Assembly: GCA_900766055.1 (NCBI GenBank)
Contig: CAAFTZ010000023.1
Location: 1-53,474, forward strand
Direction of reading: 5' to 3'
Length of the DNA: 53,474 bases
Source of the DNA: an uncultured Parasutterella sp.
Lineage (GTDB): Bacteria; Pseudomonadota; Gammaproteobacteria; Burkholderiales; Burkholderiaceae_F
The notes beneath the pieces are model-generated. The model was not told the DNA's origin. It saw nothing but the letters and a program-made list of their open reading frames with translations, and did not search any database. The first letter of the stretch is position 1, and every line of letters starts with the position of its first letter. This document shows positions 1 through 8,203 of the stretch, one piece after another. The position numbers and the translations under genes were made by a program.

Positions 1-61
1 ACGCCTCCACGCCGATGATAGTGAGTTGTATTTCTTGCGAAAGTAGGTAGTCTCCGGGCTC
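1..61 (+). rRNA. rrf: 5S ribosomal RNA, 3' end (partial)
   Basis: The first 60 bases match the 3' third of a bacterial 5S rRNA: the run GCCGATGATAGTG, then CGAAAGTAGG, then a closing strand ending CCGGGCT. A rho-independent terminator follows within 15 bases, as expected at the end of an rRNA operon. The 5' part lies outside the window, and the exact 3' end is uncertain by a few bases. Confidence 0.85.
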
Positions 62-72
62 TCCATAAAAGA

Positions 73-113
73 CAAACCTCTTGGACTTAGCTGTTCAAGA
101 GGTTTTGTTTTTT
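73..113 (+). terminator. Terminator of the rRNA operon
   Basis: A 10-bp stem (AAACCTCTTG at 74-83 with CAAGAGGTTT at 96-105) and 12-nt loop run into a T-rich tract to 113. Placed directly after 5S rRNA, it should end the rrn transcript. Confidence 0.9.
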
Positions 114-372
114 CAGTCAGATTATTTCGCCTTTCTTTTATGGTTGATTTCGACGACAAATAATAAGCAGAAACCCTTAATGAAGGCGGATGAATATAAA
201 ATATTCTTTCGAATTTATCTTTGTAAAAACAAATAGATAAAATTCATCCAAAAATCTATCATTTTTCATAATAGGTGATAACCCTAATAATCTTTATAAA
301 GTATCGACGCAAATTTGAATTTAGCGTATCTTCTTATCCGCAAATTTACAAACTTATACAAAGGAGATACGA
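114..372 (+). promoter_or_regulatory. Fumarase upstream region with nested dyads
   Basis: AT-rich non-coding DNA. GGATGAAT (188-195) and ATTCATCC (242-249) form an 8-bp inverted repeat. Nested inside is a second dyad, TTTATCTTTGT (214-224) with ACAA-AT-AGATAAA (229-241). A 10-bp perfect palindrome CTTTATAAAG lies near 292-301. I could not assign a convincing -35/-10 pair. The ribosome binding site AAGGAG is at 361-366. Confidence 0.45.
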
Positions 373-2022
373 ATGGCTCAAGCCCCTGAGTTCAAATATG
401 CACCGATGTTCCAAGTCGGGGAAGATACCACTGAGTATTATCGCCTTACTTCCGAACATGTCTCTCTCGGTAATTTTGAAGGTAAAGAGATCCTGAAAGT
501 AACGCCTGAAGCATTGACGATGCTTATCGAACGTGCTTTCACCGACGTAAACTTCATGCTTCGCCGTTCTCACAATGAATGCGTTGCTAAGATTCTGAAG
601 GATCCGGAATCTTCCGATAATGACAAATACGTCGCATTAACCATGCTGCGCAATGCCGAAATCTCTGCCAAGGGCATTCTGCCGATTTGCCAGGATACTG
701 GTACAGCAATCGTTCACGGTGAAAAGGGTCAAAGAGTTTGGACTGATTTCTCCGATGAAGAAGCGATCAGCCGCGGTGTATATAACACTTATACCAAGAA
801 CGCTCTCCGTTATTCTCAAAACGCTCCCTTAACTCTCTATAAAGAAGTTAATACTCGCTGCAATCTTCCTGCTCAAATCGATATCGAAGCCACAGAAGGC
901 GAAGAATATCGCTTCCTTTGCGTTGTTAAAGGCGGCGGCTCTGCCAACAAGTCTTATCTCTTCCAGAAGACGAAAGCAATCCTGAACCCGAAAGCTTTAA
1001 TCCCCTTCCTTTATGAACAAATTAAGGGCCTCGGAACGGCTGCCTGCCCGCCTTATCACATCGCTATTGTTATCGGCGGAACCTCTGCAGAAAAAACAAT
1101 GCTGACAGTCAAGCTTGCTTCGACTAAGTATTATGACAATCTGCCGACCACCGGCGATGAAACCGGCCGTGCCTTCCGCGATGTTGAACTCGAGAATAAA
1201 CTGCTTGAACTTGCCAACAACATTGGTTTGGGCGCTCAGTTCGGCGGTAAATATCTTGCTCATGACGTTCGCGTTATTCGTTTGCCGCGTCACGGCGCAA
1301 GCTGCCCGATCGGTATCGGTGTCAGCTGCTCTGCAGACAGAAACGTTAAGTGCAAGATTAACCGCGAAGGTCTGTGGATCGAAAAACTGGATGACAAACC
1401 CGCCGAACTGATTCCTGAAGAATTTAGAAATATGGAAGAAGGCGAAACGGTTAAGATCGACCTGAATCAGCCGATGGAAAAGATTCGTGCAGAGCTCTCT
1501 AAGCACCCGGTTTCTACACGCGTTTCTCTTACCGGCAAGATCATCGTTGCTCGTGACATTGCACACGCCAAGCTGCAGGAACGTCTTGACAAGGGTGAAC
1601 CCCTCCCGCAGTACATCAAAGATCATCCCGTTCTCTATGCAGGCCCTGCCAAGACACCGGAAGGCTATGCTTGCGGCTCTATGGGTCCGACAACTGCTAA
1701 CCGTATGGATCCGTATGCTGATCCGTTTATGGCTGCCGGCGGCTCTTTCGTTATGATTGCTAAAGGCAACCGTACGGATGTTGTTACGGAAGCCTGCAAG
1801 AAACACGGCGGTTTCTACCTCGGAACCATCGGCGGTGTTGCTGCCGACCTTTCCGCTGAATCTATCCGCAGCATCAAGTGCATTGAGTACCCTGAGCTCG
1901 GTATGGAAGCTGTCTATGAAATCGATGTCGTCGACTTCCCGGCATTTATCTTGGTTGATGACAAGGGCAATGACTTCTTCAAGCAGCTCAAACCTCGTTT
2001 CCCTGTGAATCTTGACGCCTAA
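373..2022 (+). CDS. fumA: Class I fumarate hydratase (4Fe-4S, single chain)
   Basis: Cytosolic enzyme interconverting fumarate and malate in the TCA cycle or the reductive branch. The 549-aa chain has the length of E. coli FumA/FumB (548 aa), with the alpha and beta halves fused. The three cluster cysteines of the family are visible at C106 (in PICQDTGT), C225 and C319, matching C105/C224/C318 of E. coli. The C-terminal half has the conserved GPTTANRMD stretch. The start is fixed by AAGGAG seven bases upstream. It stands alone, with a terminator on each side. Class I enzymes are oxygen-labile and typical of bacteria living with little oxygen. fumA and fumB cannot be told apart by sequence alone, so the symbol marks the class. 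Confidence 0.96.
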   Translation: MAQAPEFKYAPMFQVGEDTTEYYRLTSEHVSLGNFEGKEILKVTPEALTMLIERAFTDVNFMLRRSHNECVAKILKDPESSDNDKYVALTMLRNAEISAKGILPICQDTGTAIVHGEKGQRVWTDFSDEEAISRGVYNTYTKNALRYSQNAPLTLYKEVNTRCNLPAQIDIEATEGEEYRFLCVVKGGGSANKSYLFQKTKAILNPKALIPFLYEQIKGLGTAACPPYHIAIVIGGTSAEKTMLTVKLASTKYYDNLPTTGDETGRAFRDVELENKLLELANNIGLGAQFGGKYLAHDVRVIRLPRHGASCPIGIGVSCSADRNVKCKINREGLWIEKLDDKPAELIPEEFRNMEEGETVKIDLNQPMEKIRAELSKHPVSTRVSLTGKIIVARDIAHAKLQERLDKGEPLPQYIKDHPVLYAGPAKTPEGYACGSMGPTTANRMDPYADPFMAAGGSFVMIAKGNRTDVVTEACKKHGGFYLGTIGGVAADLSAESIRSIKCIEYPELGMEAVYEIDVVDFPAFILVDDKGNDFFKQLKPRFPVNLDA

Positions 2023-2044
2023 GAACTTCCAGTTCTAATTTTGG

Positions 2045-2076
2045 AAAACCCGGTGTTACGCATCGGGTTTTCTTTT
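2045..2076 (+). terminator. Terminator after fumarase
   Basis: AAAACCCG (2045-2052) pairs with CGGGTTTT (2064-2071) around an 11-nt loop, followed by TCTTTTC. It lies 23 bases after the fumarase stop. Confidence 0.85.
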
Positions 2077-2175
2077 CTCAGGCGAAAATCAAATTAAACT
2101 ATTGTTCAGGAAGAAAACGGTCTTTTCCTCTAACCACCGAGAAGGGCCGACCTTAAAGATTAATAACTATATAGT

Positions 2176-2198
2176 GGATCGCATTCAGCGATCCGGAG
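2176..2198 (+). promoter_or_regulatory. Hairpin abutting the ribosome binding site of the DUF401 gene
   Basis: GGATCG (2176-2181) pairs with CGATCC (2189-2194) around a 7-nt loop. The GGAG ribosome binding site (2195-2198) starts at the next base. The hairpin could affect translation of the gene starting at 2206; no function is shown. Confidence 0.35.
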
Positions 2199-2205
2199 TC
2201 CCAGG

Positions 2206-3432
2206 ATGAATTCGGTTTTCCTAATTGTTATTGCAGCGATGATACTCATCGTTGTTCTTCTTCGTTTCAAAGTTCTTATCGGACCGGCAATTCTAAGCGG
2301 CGGTATGCTGATCTGGATTTTTGAATCGAGATCCTTCGAAAAACTTTGGGTTGCCTTTACAGAAACTTTGACAATGCAGCGAACTTGGGATTTGCTGCTT
2401 TGTCTGTATTTTGTAATGTGTCTCGAAGTGGAACTTCGTAAGAGCGGATCCCTCCACGGGATGGTTGTAACGCTGCGGAATATCTTTTCCAGCAACAAGG
2501 TTACGCTCGCCTTCATGCCGGCATTTTTAGGGCTTCTTCCGTCCTTGGGAGGCGCTCGCTTCTCTGCGCCGATTGTGCAGGAGGCCAGTGAAGGTATTGC
2601 TGTAGATGATGAAGAAAAAAGCGCGATCAATCTTTGGTTCCGTCACATTTTTGAGTTTTCCAATCCCTTGATGCCCGGTGTAATTCTTGCCTGCGGTATT
2701 GCGAATGTGACGATCGGCGATTTGATTGACCAGGTCGGCTGGGTCACGATCCTTTGTTTTATTTTGGGCTGGATCTTCTTAATTATTCCGTTGAAGATTA
2801 CAGACCCGGAAAAAGCGACCAATACTCAGCATGACAGAACCATCGATTGGAAGAGTCTGGTTCTGGCTTTCGGTCCGATTGTCACGAGCTTCCTCTTAAT
2901 TGTTGCCTTTAATGTTCAGGCTGCCCTTGCAATGGGCCTTGTGGTTGTAGCGTTTATTCCGCTTTATTTCTGGTTCAAGCGTCCGATTTCAGTGAAGAGC
3001 GTTTTCACGGAAAGTTTGGATAAAAAATTATTTTTCAATGTCGTCTGCATCCTTTATTTCATTCAGCTGCTGACCGTTATCGGTACGCTGGATGAAATCG
3101 TCAACGTCTTTAATAATTCAGCTTTGCCTCAGGCTGTTATTGTTGCCTGTCTGTCGTTTATTTTTGGAGTTATGACCGGGATGGGGCAAGGTTATATTGC
3201 GATCGTCATGCCGATTGTGGCTTTGATGGCCCCGGGCAATATTGTTCTCGTAGGTATCGCCATGGTTTACGGAATGGCCGGACAGATGGTAACTCCGACT
3301 CATCTGTGTATCTTAGTTACGGTGGAATACTTTAAGAGCCGTCTTTGGAAAACCATCGGGAAGTGCGGTGTGCTTTCTTTATTGATGATCTTGATTTTTT
3401 CGGCTTGGACATATTGGCGTTATTACCTCTAA
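2206..3432 (+). CDS. DUF401 family integral membrane protein
   Basis: A 408-aa polytopic inner-membrane protein with roughly ten hydrophobic segments spread over its length. The middle contains FMPAFLGLLPSLGGARFSAP, and a second conserved half follows near residues 310-380 with GVMTGMGQGYIAIVMPIVAL. This two-half layout with glycine- and proline-rich loops fits the DUF401 family, related to anion/organic-acid (IT superfamily) transporters. The substrate is unknown. Lying just after fumarase, a dicarboxylate substrate is tempting, but this is only inference because a terminator separates the two genes. GGAG lies 7 bases upstream of the start. No terminator was seen after it. Confidence 0.8.
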   Translation: MNSVFLIVIAAMILIVVLLRFKVLIGPAILSGGMLIWIFESRSFEKLWVAFTETLTMQRTWDLLLCLYFVMCLEVELRKSGSLHGMVVTLRNIFSSNKVTLAFMPAFLGLLPSLGGARFSAPIVQEASEGIAVDDEEKSAINLWFRHIFEFSNPLMPGVILACGIANVTIGDLIDQVGWVTILCFILGWIFLIIPLKITDPEKATNTQHDRTIDWKSLVLAFGPIVTSFLLIVAFNVQAALAMGLVVVAFIPLYFWFKRPISVKSVFTESLDKKLFFNVVCILYFIQLLTVIGTLDEIVNVFNNSALPQAVIVACLSFIFGVMTGMGQGYIAIVMPIVALMAPGNIVLVGIAMVYGMAGQMVTPTHLCILVTVEYFKSRLWKTIGKCGVLSLLMILIFSAWTYWRYYL

Positions 3433-3538
3433 CTTTCCTCAGCCCAAACGCGGCCTTTTCTGATTTCATGGCTTTCGGTGAAAAAATCATACAATGAAGT
3501 TATAAACCTCAAAAAAAGAATTAATTTTTGCCGTTGCC

Positions 3539-6500
3539 ATGAAGTTAGATAAGGATAATCTCGCCAAAATTCTTTCGCTTTGGCTGCATGTCGAAGCGTT
3601 AACGCCGTTCGACCTCGACAAAAATGATCTTATCGAACAGATGCCCGGGAGCCTAAACCAGCCCCGGTCCTCTCTTTTTACCTGGGATAACGAAGATACA
3701 ACACAGCGGGACAGTCTGGAGATAGAGCTGAAGAAGCTTCCGAAAGAAGAAGACAGGACAGACTTTTTTCGGATGTTTACTGTTTGCATCGGCATTGTTA
3801 ACCGCAACGAATTCATCGATCGGGCAGAGCATCTTCTTAGATCAAATCTCTTAGACATTTCTCAAGACTTATCAGACTTCAGCGCTGAAGAGCAAAGAAC
3901 CGACGACCTCATTTGTCTCGGAGTCCTGCGTGCAAATCATTTCGGCAAAATCAGTATGGCAACGGTTGAGCCTTCCTATGCTTTGTGCGAGTTAGTCAAC
4001 CTGACAAACAAACAGAAGGGCGCCGAGAGCTTTGAGTTTCTAACCGATGTTGCTCAGATTCTTCATACGTCGGCGGTCCGTCAACTTTCGCTTGATTCGG
4101 AAACTACAGCACAAAAAATCAACGAAAAAGATCGACAGTTTTATGGAATGCTTATCCATAACTTGAACCGTAAGGAATTGAAGCCGGATGAAACGCGAGG
4201 ATACAAACTCATCAAGGATTTGAATCCTCCTCAAAACTTTCTCAATCCTAGAAAAATAGATGAACTCTGCAAGAATTGGCTCGAGAAAGCAGGTCTTGGC
4301 CCTTCTTACCGTATTTGGGTGGTCGTTAACTACTACGAGCGGCCGAAGCCTCTCTACTTCGACTTTATGAATTCTCCCTATATTGAATTTTTGGAGAAGA
4401 TCAAAAAGCGTATCCAGACCGAGCCGCCCTCAAGGGTGCTGAGTCCTGTTTCAGAGAGATTCTTTTCTTTGGCTTACGACAATCCGGACAGAAACGATCT
4501 TTTGGCGAATCCAAAGAAGTTTTTGGAGATGGCGAATCCGGAAAGGATGATTTTCGGCCGTTGGCCCAGTGATATTAAAAATTATCTTGTCCCTTGCCAG
4601 CAGGTCGCTCTTTCAACGATGATTTGGGCTCCGCCCGTGGATCCGATTATCTCCGTAAACGGTCCTCCCGGTACCGGGAAAACTATGCTTTTAAAAGAGC
4701 TTCTGACGGAGATCGTGATCAATCGGGCTGCCGTGCTTGCTAATATCGAAGATATCGGAACAGCGTCCTTATTTGAAATGAAAGCAGGCTGGAGAGGAGA
4801 GCAGGTTCCCGTCCTTCTTAAAGACTATGTCGAGGACTATCCGATTATCGTTGCGTCGAACAACAATAATGCGGTGGAGAATATCACCAAAGAACTTCCG
4901 TTCGACTATGGATTCGATGAACCGTTTGAATACTTCTCGGGGCTCGCCAATAAATTAAACAGAAGTAAAGATGCGTGGGGACTGATTTCCGCTCCGTTAG
5001 GCAAGTCAGACAATTGGACTCGTCTTTGGAAAGCACTTTTCAGTAATTACAAAACACCGAAAGGAACAATTCCTTATCTCCAGCATGTCTTAGAAGAAGA
5101 GATTAAAAGCGAGGGAGGTGTCTCCGCTGTTCGGGCCAATTGGAAGAAAGAGACTCAGCGTTTTAAAGAACTTTACTGTGATGTCCATGAGCGCATTGTT
5201 TCAAAATTATCTGATTACAAGTCAGATGTAAAAAAATTTGCTAAGTCGGCAGAAGAAAAACCTGTCACTGCCCGATCTTTCCGGGATTCAGTGCTTCGAG
5301 CATTCGGATCCAAAAAAGGAGAATCAGAAGAAAATCCTTATGATTTCTCCGGGAGCATGAAAGAAAAGAATCACGCACGGCGCCTTTATACAGACGAGGA
5401 ACTCGACAGAGCCAGGACGCGTTTATTTATTTCAGCATTAAAGCTTCATCGTTTGACCGTTTTGGCTAAGAAAAAAGATTTCATTGACGGTATTCGGGGT
5501 TCGATTACCGCGAATATGTACGATCTCGTTTCTCCTCACCGACTGTCGTTTCTCGGAACGCTGTCTTTCCTGATTCCGATCATTTCGACGACTTTTGCTT
5601 CTGCCGCATTCAGGTTTAATAATTTTCTTTCTTCCTCGCTGCCGTGGGTCATTGTGGATGAAGCCTCACAGGCGACACCTCAGTCAGCACTGCTGCTCAT
5701 GCAGAAAGCGAAGCGGTTTTTGGTTGTCGGAGATCCGCTTCAGCTCACCCCGGTGGTGACGCTGCCGGAATCCCTATCGGAGCTTCTTTGCGGGAAGGAC
5801 GACCTTCTGAGGAAATGGTCGCCTCATCTGCACAGTCTTCAGCAGTTAGCCGACGGTACAAATCCTTTCGGCGCATTTGTCGGGCCTGAAGAACATAAGA
5901 TTTGGTCAGGACTGCCTCTGAGACTTCAGAGAAGAAGTTATCCTCCGATGTTCAATATCTGCAACAGAATAGCGTATTCGGGCCAGATGGTTCTTTCGCC
6001 GGAGATGAAGGTAGATAAAACTCCGGAAAGTTTTATCGAGAGCTTCTGGGCGGATGTCATTCCGTCTCGTCCGAGCCAGTCTAACTGCGTGCCTGAGGAA
6101 GTTGATGCGGCTGAGGAAGTGTTGAGCCGTATTGACGCACAAATTGCCATGAAGCATCTTCAGGGCGAAATTTTTGAGAAGAAATCAGTGCTGATTTGTA
6201 CACCGTTCCGCACAGCTGCGGCAACCCTTCGAAAGAGGATTAAGAAAGCCGGTAATTGGCTTGAAGTAGAGCGTATCGGCACGGTCCATACATTACAGGG
6301 ACGCCAAAGCGATATTGTGATTGTCGTTTTAGGTTCAAAGACGAATAAGGATGGGTTCGGCGCAAGAAATTGGGCGACATCTACACCTAATTTATTAAAC
6401 GTCGCAGCCAGCCGTGCAAAAGAAACCGTGATTTTCATCGGAAACTACGAAGACTGGAAAGAACACAATTATGTTCCGACGATTATGGCCGAGCTGGAAG

Positions 6501-6562
6501 ATTACGGCAAAGGACGTCTCAAACTTTCAGAAGTGCTGAATGCACCGGAAGGTAATAACTAA
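3539..6562 (+). CDS. Large superfamily 1 (UPF1-like) helicase / AAA_12 protein
   Basis: A 1007-aa protein. The Walker A motif GPPGTGKT is at about residue 375 and the Walker B/motif II VDEASQ at about 706. GDPLQLTPV (motif III) follows. Near the C-terminus lie GTVHTLQGRQ (motif V-like) and NVAASRAKE (motif VI, catalytic arginine near 959). This is the UPF1/Dna2-type SF1 helicase set. About 330 residues separate motifs I and II, more than in a minimal core, so a large lineage-specific insertion is present. The N-terminal 350 residues match nothing I recognise. No clear ribosome binding site precedes the ATG. The rarD-like gene follows after 11 bases. Target and role (RNA, DNA or defence) cannot be read from the sequence. 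Confidence 0.85.
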   Translation: MKLDKDNLAKILSLWLHVEALTPFDLDKNDLIEQMPGSLNQPRSSLFTWDNEDTTQRDSLEIELKKLPKEEDRTDFFRMFTVCIGIVNRNEFIDRAEHLLRSNLLDISQDLSDFSAEEQRTDDLICLGVLRANHFGKISMATVEPSYALCELVNLTNKQKGAESFEFLTDVAQILHTSAVRQLSLDSETTAQKINEKDRQFYGMLIHNLNRKELKPDETRGYKLIKDLNPPQNFLNPRKIDELCKNWLEKAGLGPSYRIWVVVNYYERPKPLYFDFMNSPYIEFLEKIKKRIQTEPPSRVLSPVSERFFSLAYDNPDRNDLLANPKKFLEMANPERMIFGRWPSDIKNYLVPCQQVALSTMIWAPPVDPIISVNGPPGTGKTMLLKELLTEIVINRAAVLANIEDIGTASLFEMKAGWRGEQVPVLLKDYVEDYPIIVASNNNNAVENITKELPFDYGFDEPFEYFSGLANKLNRSKDAWGLISAPLGKSDNWTRLWKALFSNYKTPKGTIPYLQHVLEEEIKSEGGVSAVRANWKKETQRFKELYCDVHERIVSKLSDYKSDVKKFAKSAEEKPVTARSFRDSVLRAFGSKKGESEENPYDFSGSMKEKNHARRLYTDEELDRARTRLFISALKLHRLTVLAKKKDFIDGIRGSITANMYDLVSPHRLSFLGTLSFLIPIISTTFASAAFRFNNFLSSSLPWVIVDEASQATPQSALLLMQKAKRFLVVGDPLQLTPVVTLPESLSELLCGKDDLLRKWSPHLHSLQQLADGTNPFGAFVGPEEHKIWSGLPLRLQRRSYPPMFNICNRIAYSGQMVLSPEMKVDKTPESFIESFWADVIPSRPSQSNCVPEEVDAAEEVLSRIDAQIAMKHLQGEIFEKKSVLICTPFRTAAATLRKRIKKAGNWLEVERIGTVHTLQGRQSDIVIVVLGSKTNKDGFGARNWATSTPNLLNVAASRAKETVIFIGNYEDWKEHNYVPTIMAELEDYGKGRLKLSEVLNAPEGNN

Positions 6563-6573
6563 AGAGAATTTTT

Positions 6574-7473
6574 ATGAATAAAGGCGTGATTTCCGTTTTA
6601 GTTGCCTATCTTATTTGGGGCTTGTATCCGTTTTATTTTCATGCAATGCAGCATGTAGCTCCGGCGGAGATTGTGGTCCATCGTGTTTTGTGGACGTTTG
6701 CGCTGCTTGCGGTTTATTTGTTTTGTTCGAGGCGATGGAGATGGATTCAGAAAGCCGTCACGGATAAGAGAACGGTGGCGGTATTTTTAATGTCGTCAGC
6801 GCTGATTACAGCCAACTGGTCTACTTATACCTACGCGATTGTCACCAATCAGACGCTGGAGGCTTCGCTCGGCTACTTTATGAATCCCTTGGTTTCGGTG
6901 CTTCTAGGAACAGTATTTCTAAAAGAGAAATTAAATAAAGCTCAGATGCTGGCGATCATCTTTGCGTGTGCCGGTGTGATGTGGGTGACCTTTAAACAAG
7001 GAGAATTCCCGGCTCTGGGTCTCACGCTGGCATTAACTTTCGGGTTTTACGGTCTCGTTCGCAAAATGGCACCCTTAGGGAGTCTGGAGGGGCTGACGCT
7101 GGAGACGGCGTTTGCTTTTCCGGTAGCGCTGTTAGCAACTTTTTACTTTGCGGGAAACGGAGATTTGACCTTCGTCAACGGTACCGGCTGGGATAAATTC
7201 TGGCTGATTGCCGCCGGTCCGATTACCACGATTCCTCTTATCTTGTTCGCGTATGGATTAAAGCAAGTTCGGTATTCAACCGTCGGTTTTATTCAATACC
7301 TGAGTCCTACGATGGTGTTTTTTATCGGGTTGTTCTTTTTTGGGGAAGAATTGCAGGTTGACCGCTTAATTGGATTTATCCTTATATGGGCCGGCGTTCT
7401 GATTTTCGTCGGAGAGAATTTTTTCCGCAGTCATTCCGGATATCGTCCCGAACTTAACCAACTGTCAAAATGA
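6574..7473 (+). CDS. rarD: RarD-like EamA family transporter
   Basis: A 299-aa inner-membrane protein with about ten predicted transmembrane segments, the usual drug/metabolite transporter (EamA) layout of two five-helix repeats. The N-terminus (MNKGVISVLVAYLIWGLYPFYF), the early VHRVLWTF motif and the late QYLSPTMVF motif are typical of RarD. The family was named from a chloramphenicol-sensitivity gene; its true substrate is not settled. It starts 11 bases after the helicase gene and overlaps the next gene by 4 bases (ATGA), so the three are probably co-transcribed. Confidence 0.85.
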   Translation: MNKGVISVLVAYLIWGLYPFYFHAMQHVAPAEIVVHRVLWTFALLAVYLFCSRRWRWIQKAVTDKRTVAVFLMSSALITANWSTYTYAIVTNQTLEASLGYFMNPLVSVLLGTVFLKEKLNKAQMLAIIFACAGVMWVTFKQGEFPALGLTLALTFGFYGLVRKMAPLGSLEGLTLETAFAFPVALLATFYFAGNGDLTFVNGTGWDKFWLIAAGPITTIPLILFAYGLKQVRYSTVGFIQYLSPTMVFFIGLFFFGEELQVDRLIGFILIWAGVLIFVGENFFRSHSGYRPELNQLSK

Positions 7474-8090
7474 CTCTATCTGATTGTTTTGCACTTTTTG
7501 TAAAGTTTTTCTTTCTGCTGACGCCGCCTTTTGTGATGTCTGCCTTCTTGTCAGTAACTAAGGACAACACAATTCAGGAAAGAAATACGTTAGCGATTTG
7601 GATCACGCTGTGGATTTTGATTATCAGCGGTGTGCTTCTCTTCTTCGGCGGGTTTATTTTCAAGATTTTCGGCATTACGCTGGATGCGTTTCGAATCGGT
7701 ACCGGTGCACTTCTGTTTTTAACAGCAGTTTCTTTGGTCAGAGGCGACTCCATTCGCGTTCCGTCCGGAGACTCCGTCCAGTCACTGGCGGTTGTGCCGA
7801 TGGCGATTCCTATTACTTTAGGGCCGGCCTCCATCGGTGTGCTGATGGTTTACGGCGGTGAAATTAAAACGGGACTGGGTTTTTTCCTGGCATATCTTTC
7901 CATCAGTGCGGCCGTCATCTGTGTCGGGGCGCTCCTGTTGGTTTCCAACTATATTCAGAAAGCCATCGGAAAGAACGGATTAGTTGTGCTAAGCAAACTC
8001 ACCGGTTTGATTCTTGCAGCTTTATCTGCCCAAATGATTTTTGAAGGCGCAGATGCATTCCTTTTGCAGACACTGGAAAAATTGAAATGA
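7470..8090 (+). CDS. MarC family integral membrane protein (UPF0056)
   Basis: A 206-aa protein with six predicted transmembrane helices. The MarC family hallmarks are visible: an N-terminal FVKFFFLLTPPFVMSAFLS segment, the central RIGTGALLFLTAVSLV and the VPMAIPITLGPASIGVLM signature. Despite the name, a role in multiple antibiotic resistance has not been upheld for the family, and its function is unknown. The start overlaps the stop of the rarD-like gene (ATGA). The strong hairpin at 8146 ends this transcription unit. Confidence 0.85.
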   Translation: MTLSDCFALFVKFFFLLTPPFVMSAFLSVTKDNTIQERNTLAIWITLWILIISGVLLFFGGFIFKIFGITLDAFRIGTGALLFLTAVSLVRGDSIRVPSGDSVQSLAVVPMAIPITLGPASIGVLMVYGGEIKTGLGFFLAYLSISAAVICVGALLLVSNYIQKAIGKNGLVVLSKLTGLILAALSAQMIFEGADAFLLQTLEKLK

Positions 8091-8145
8091 AAGCTCTCGA
8101 GAGCATAAATCGGCAGTTCTGAGCTTTCTCACTGCTCAAATAGAA

Positions 8146-8181
8146 AAACGGTCGTGTTCCGGAAGAGGAACACGACCGTTT
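8146..8181. terminator. Bidirectional terminator between converging operons
   Basis: A 15-bp perfect stem (8146-8160 with 8167-8181, core ACGGTCGTGTTCC) and GGAAGA loop. It has A-rich sequence on its left and TTTGACTT on its right. It lies between the marC-like gene (+) and the FAD/Fe-S subunit gene (-), so it can end both transcripts. Confidence 0.88.
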
Positions 8182-8203
8182 GACTTACTTCAAGTCAAAT
8201 CCG

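Noticed and set aside
997..1806. 269-codon minus-strand frame opposite fumarase
   Set aside because: It is the shadow of a well-supported fumarase gene; no ribosome binding site and no recognisable protein.
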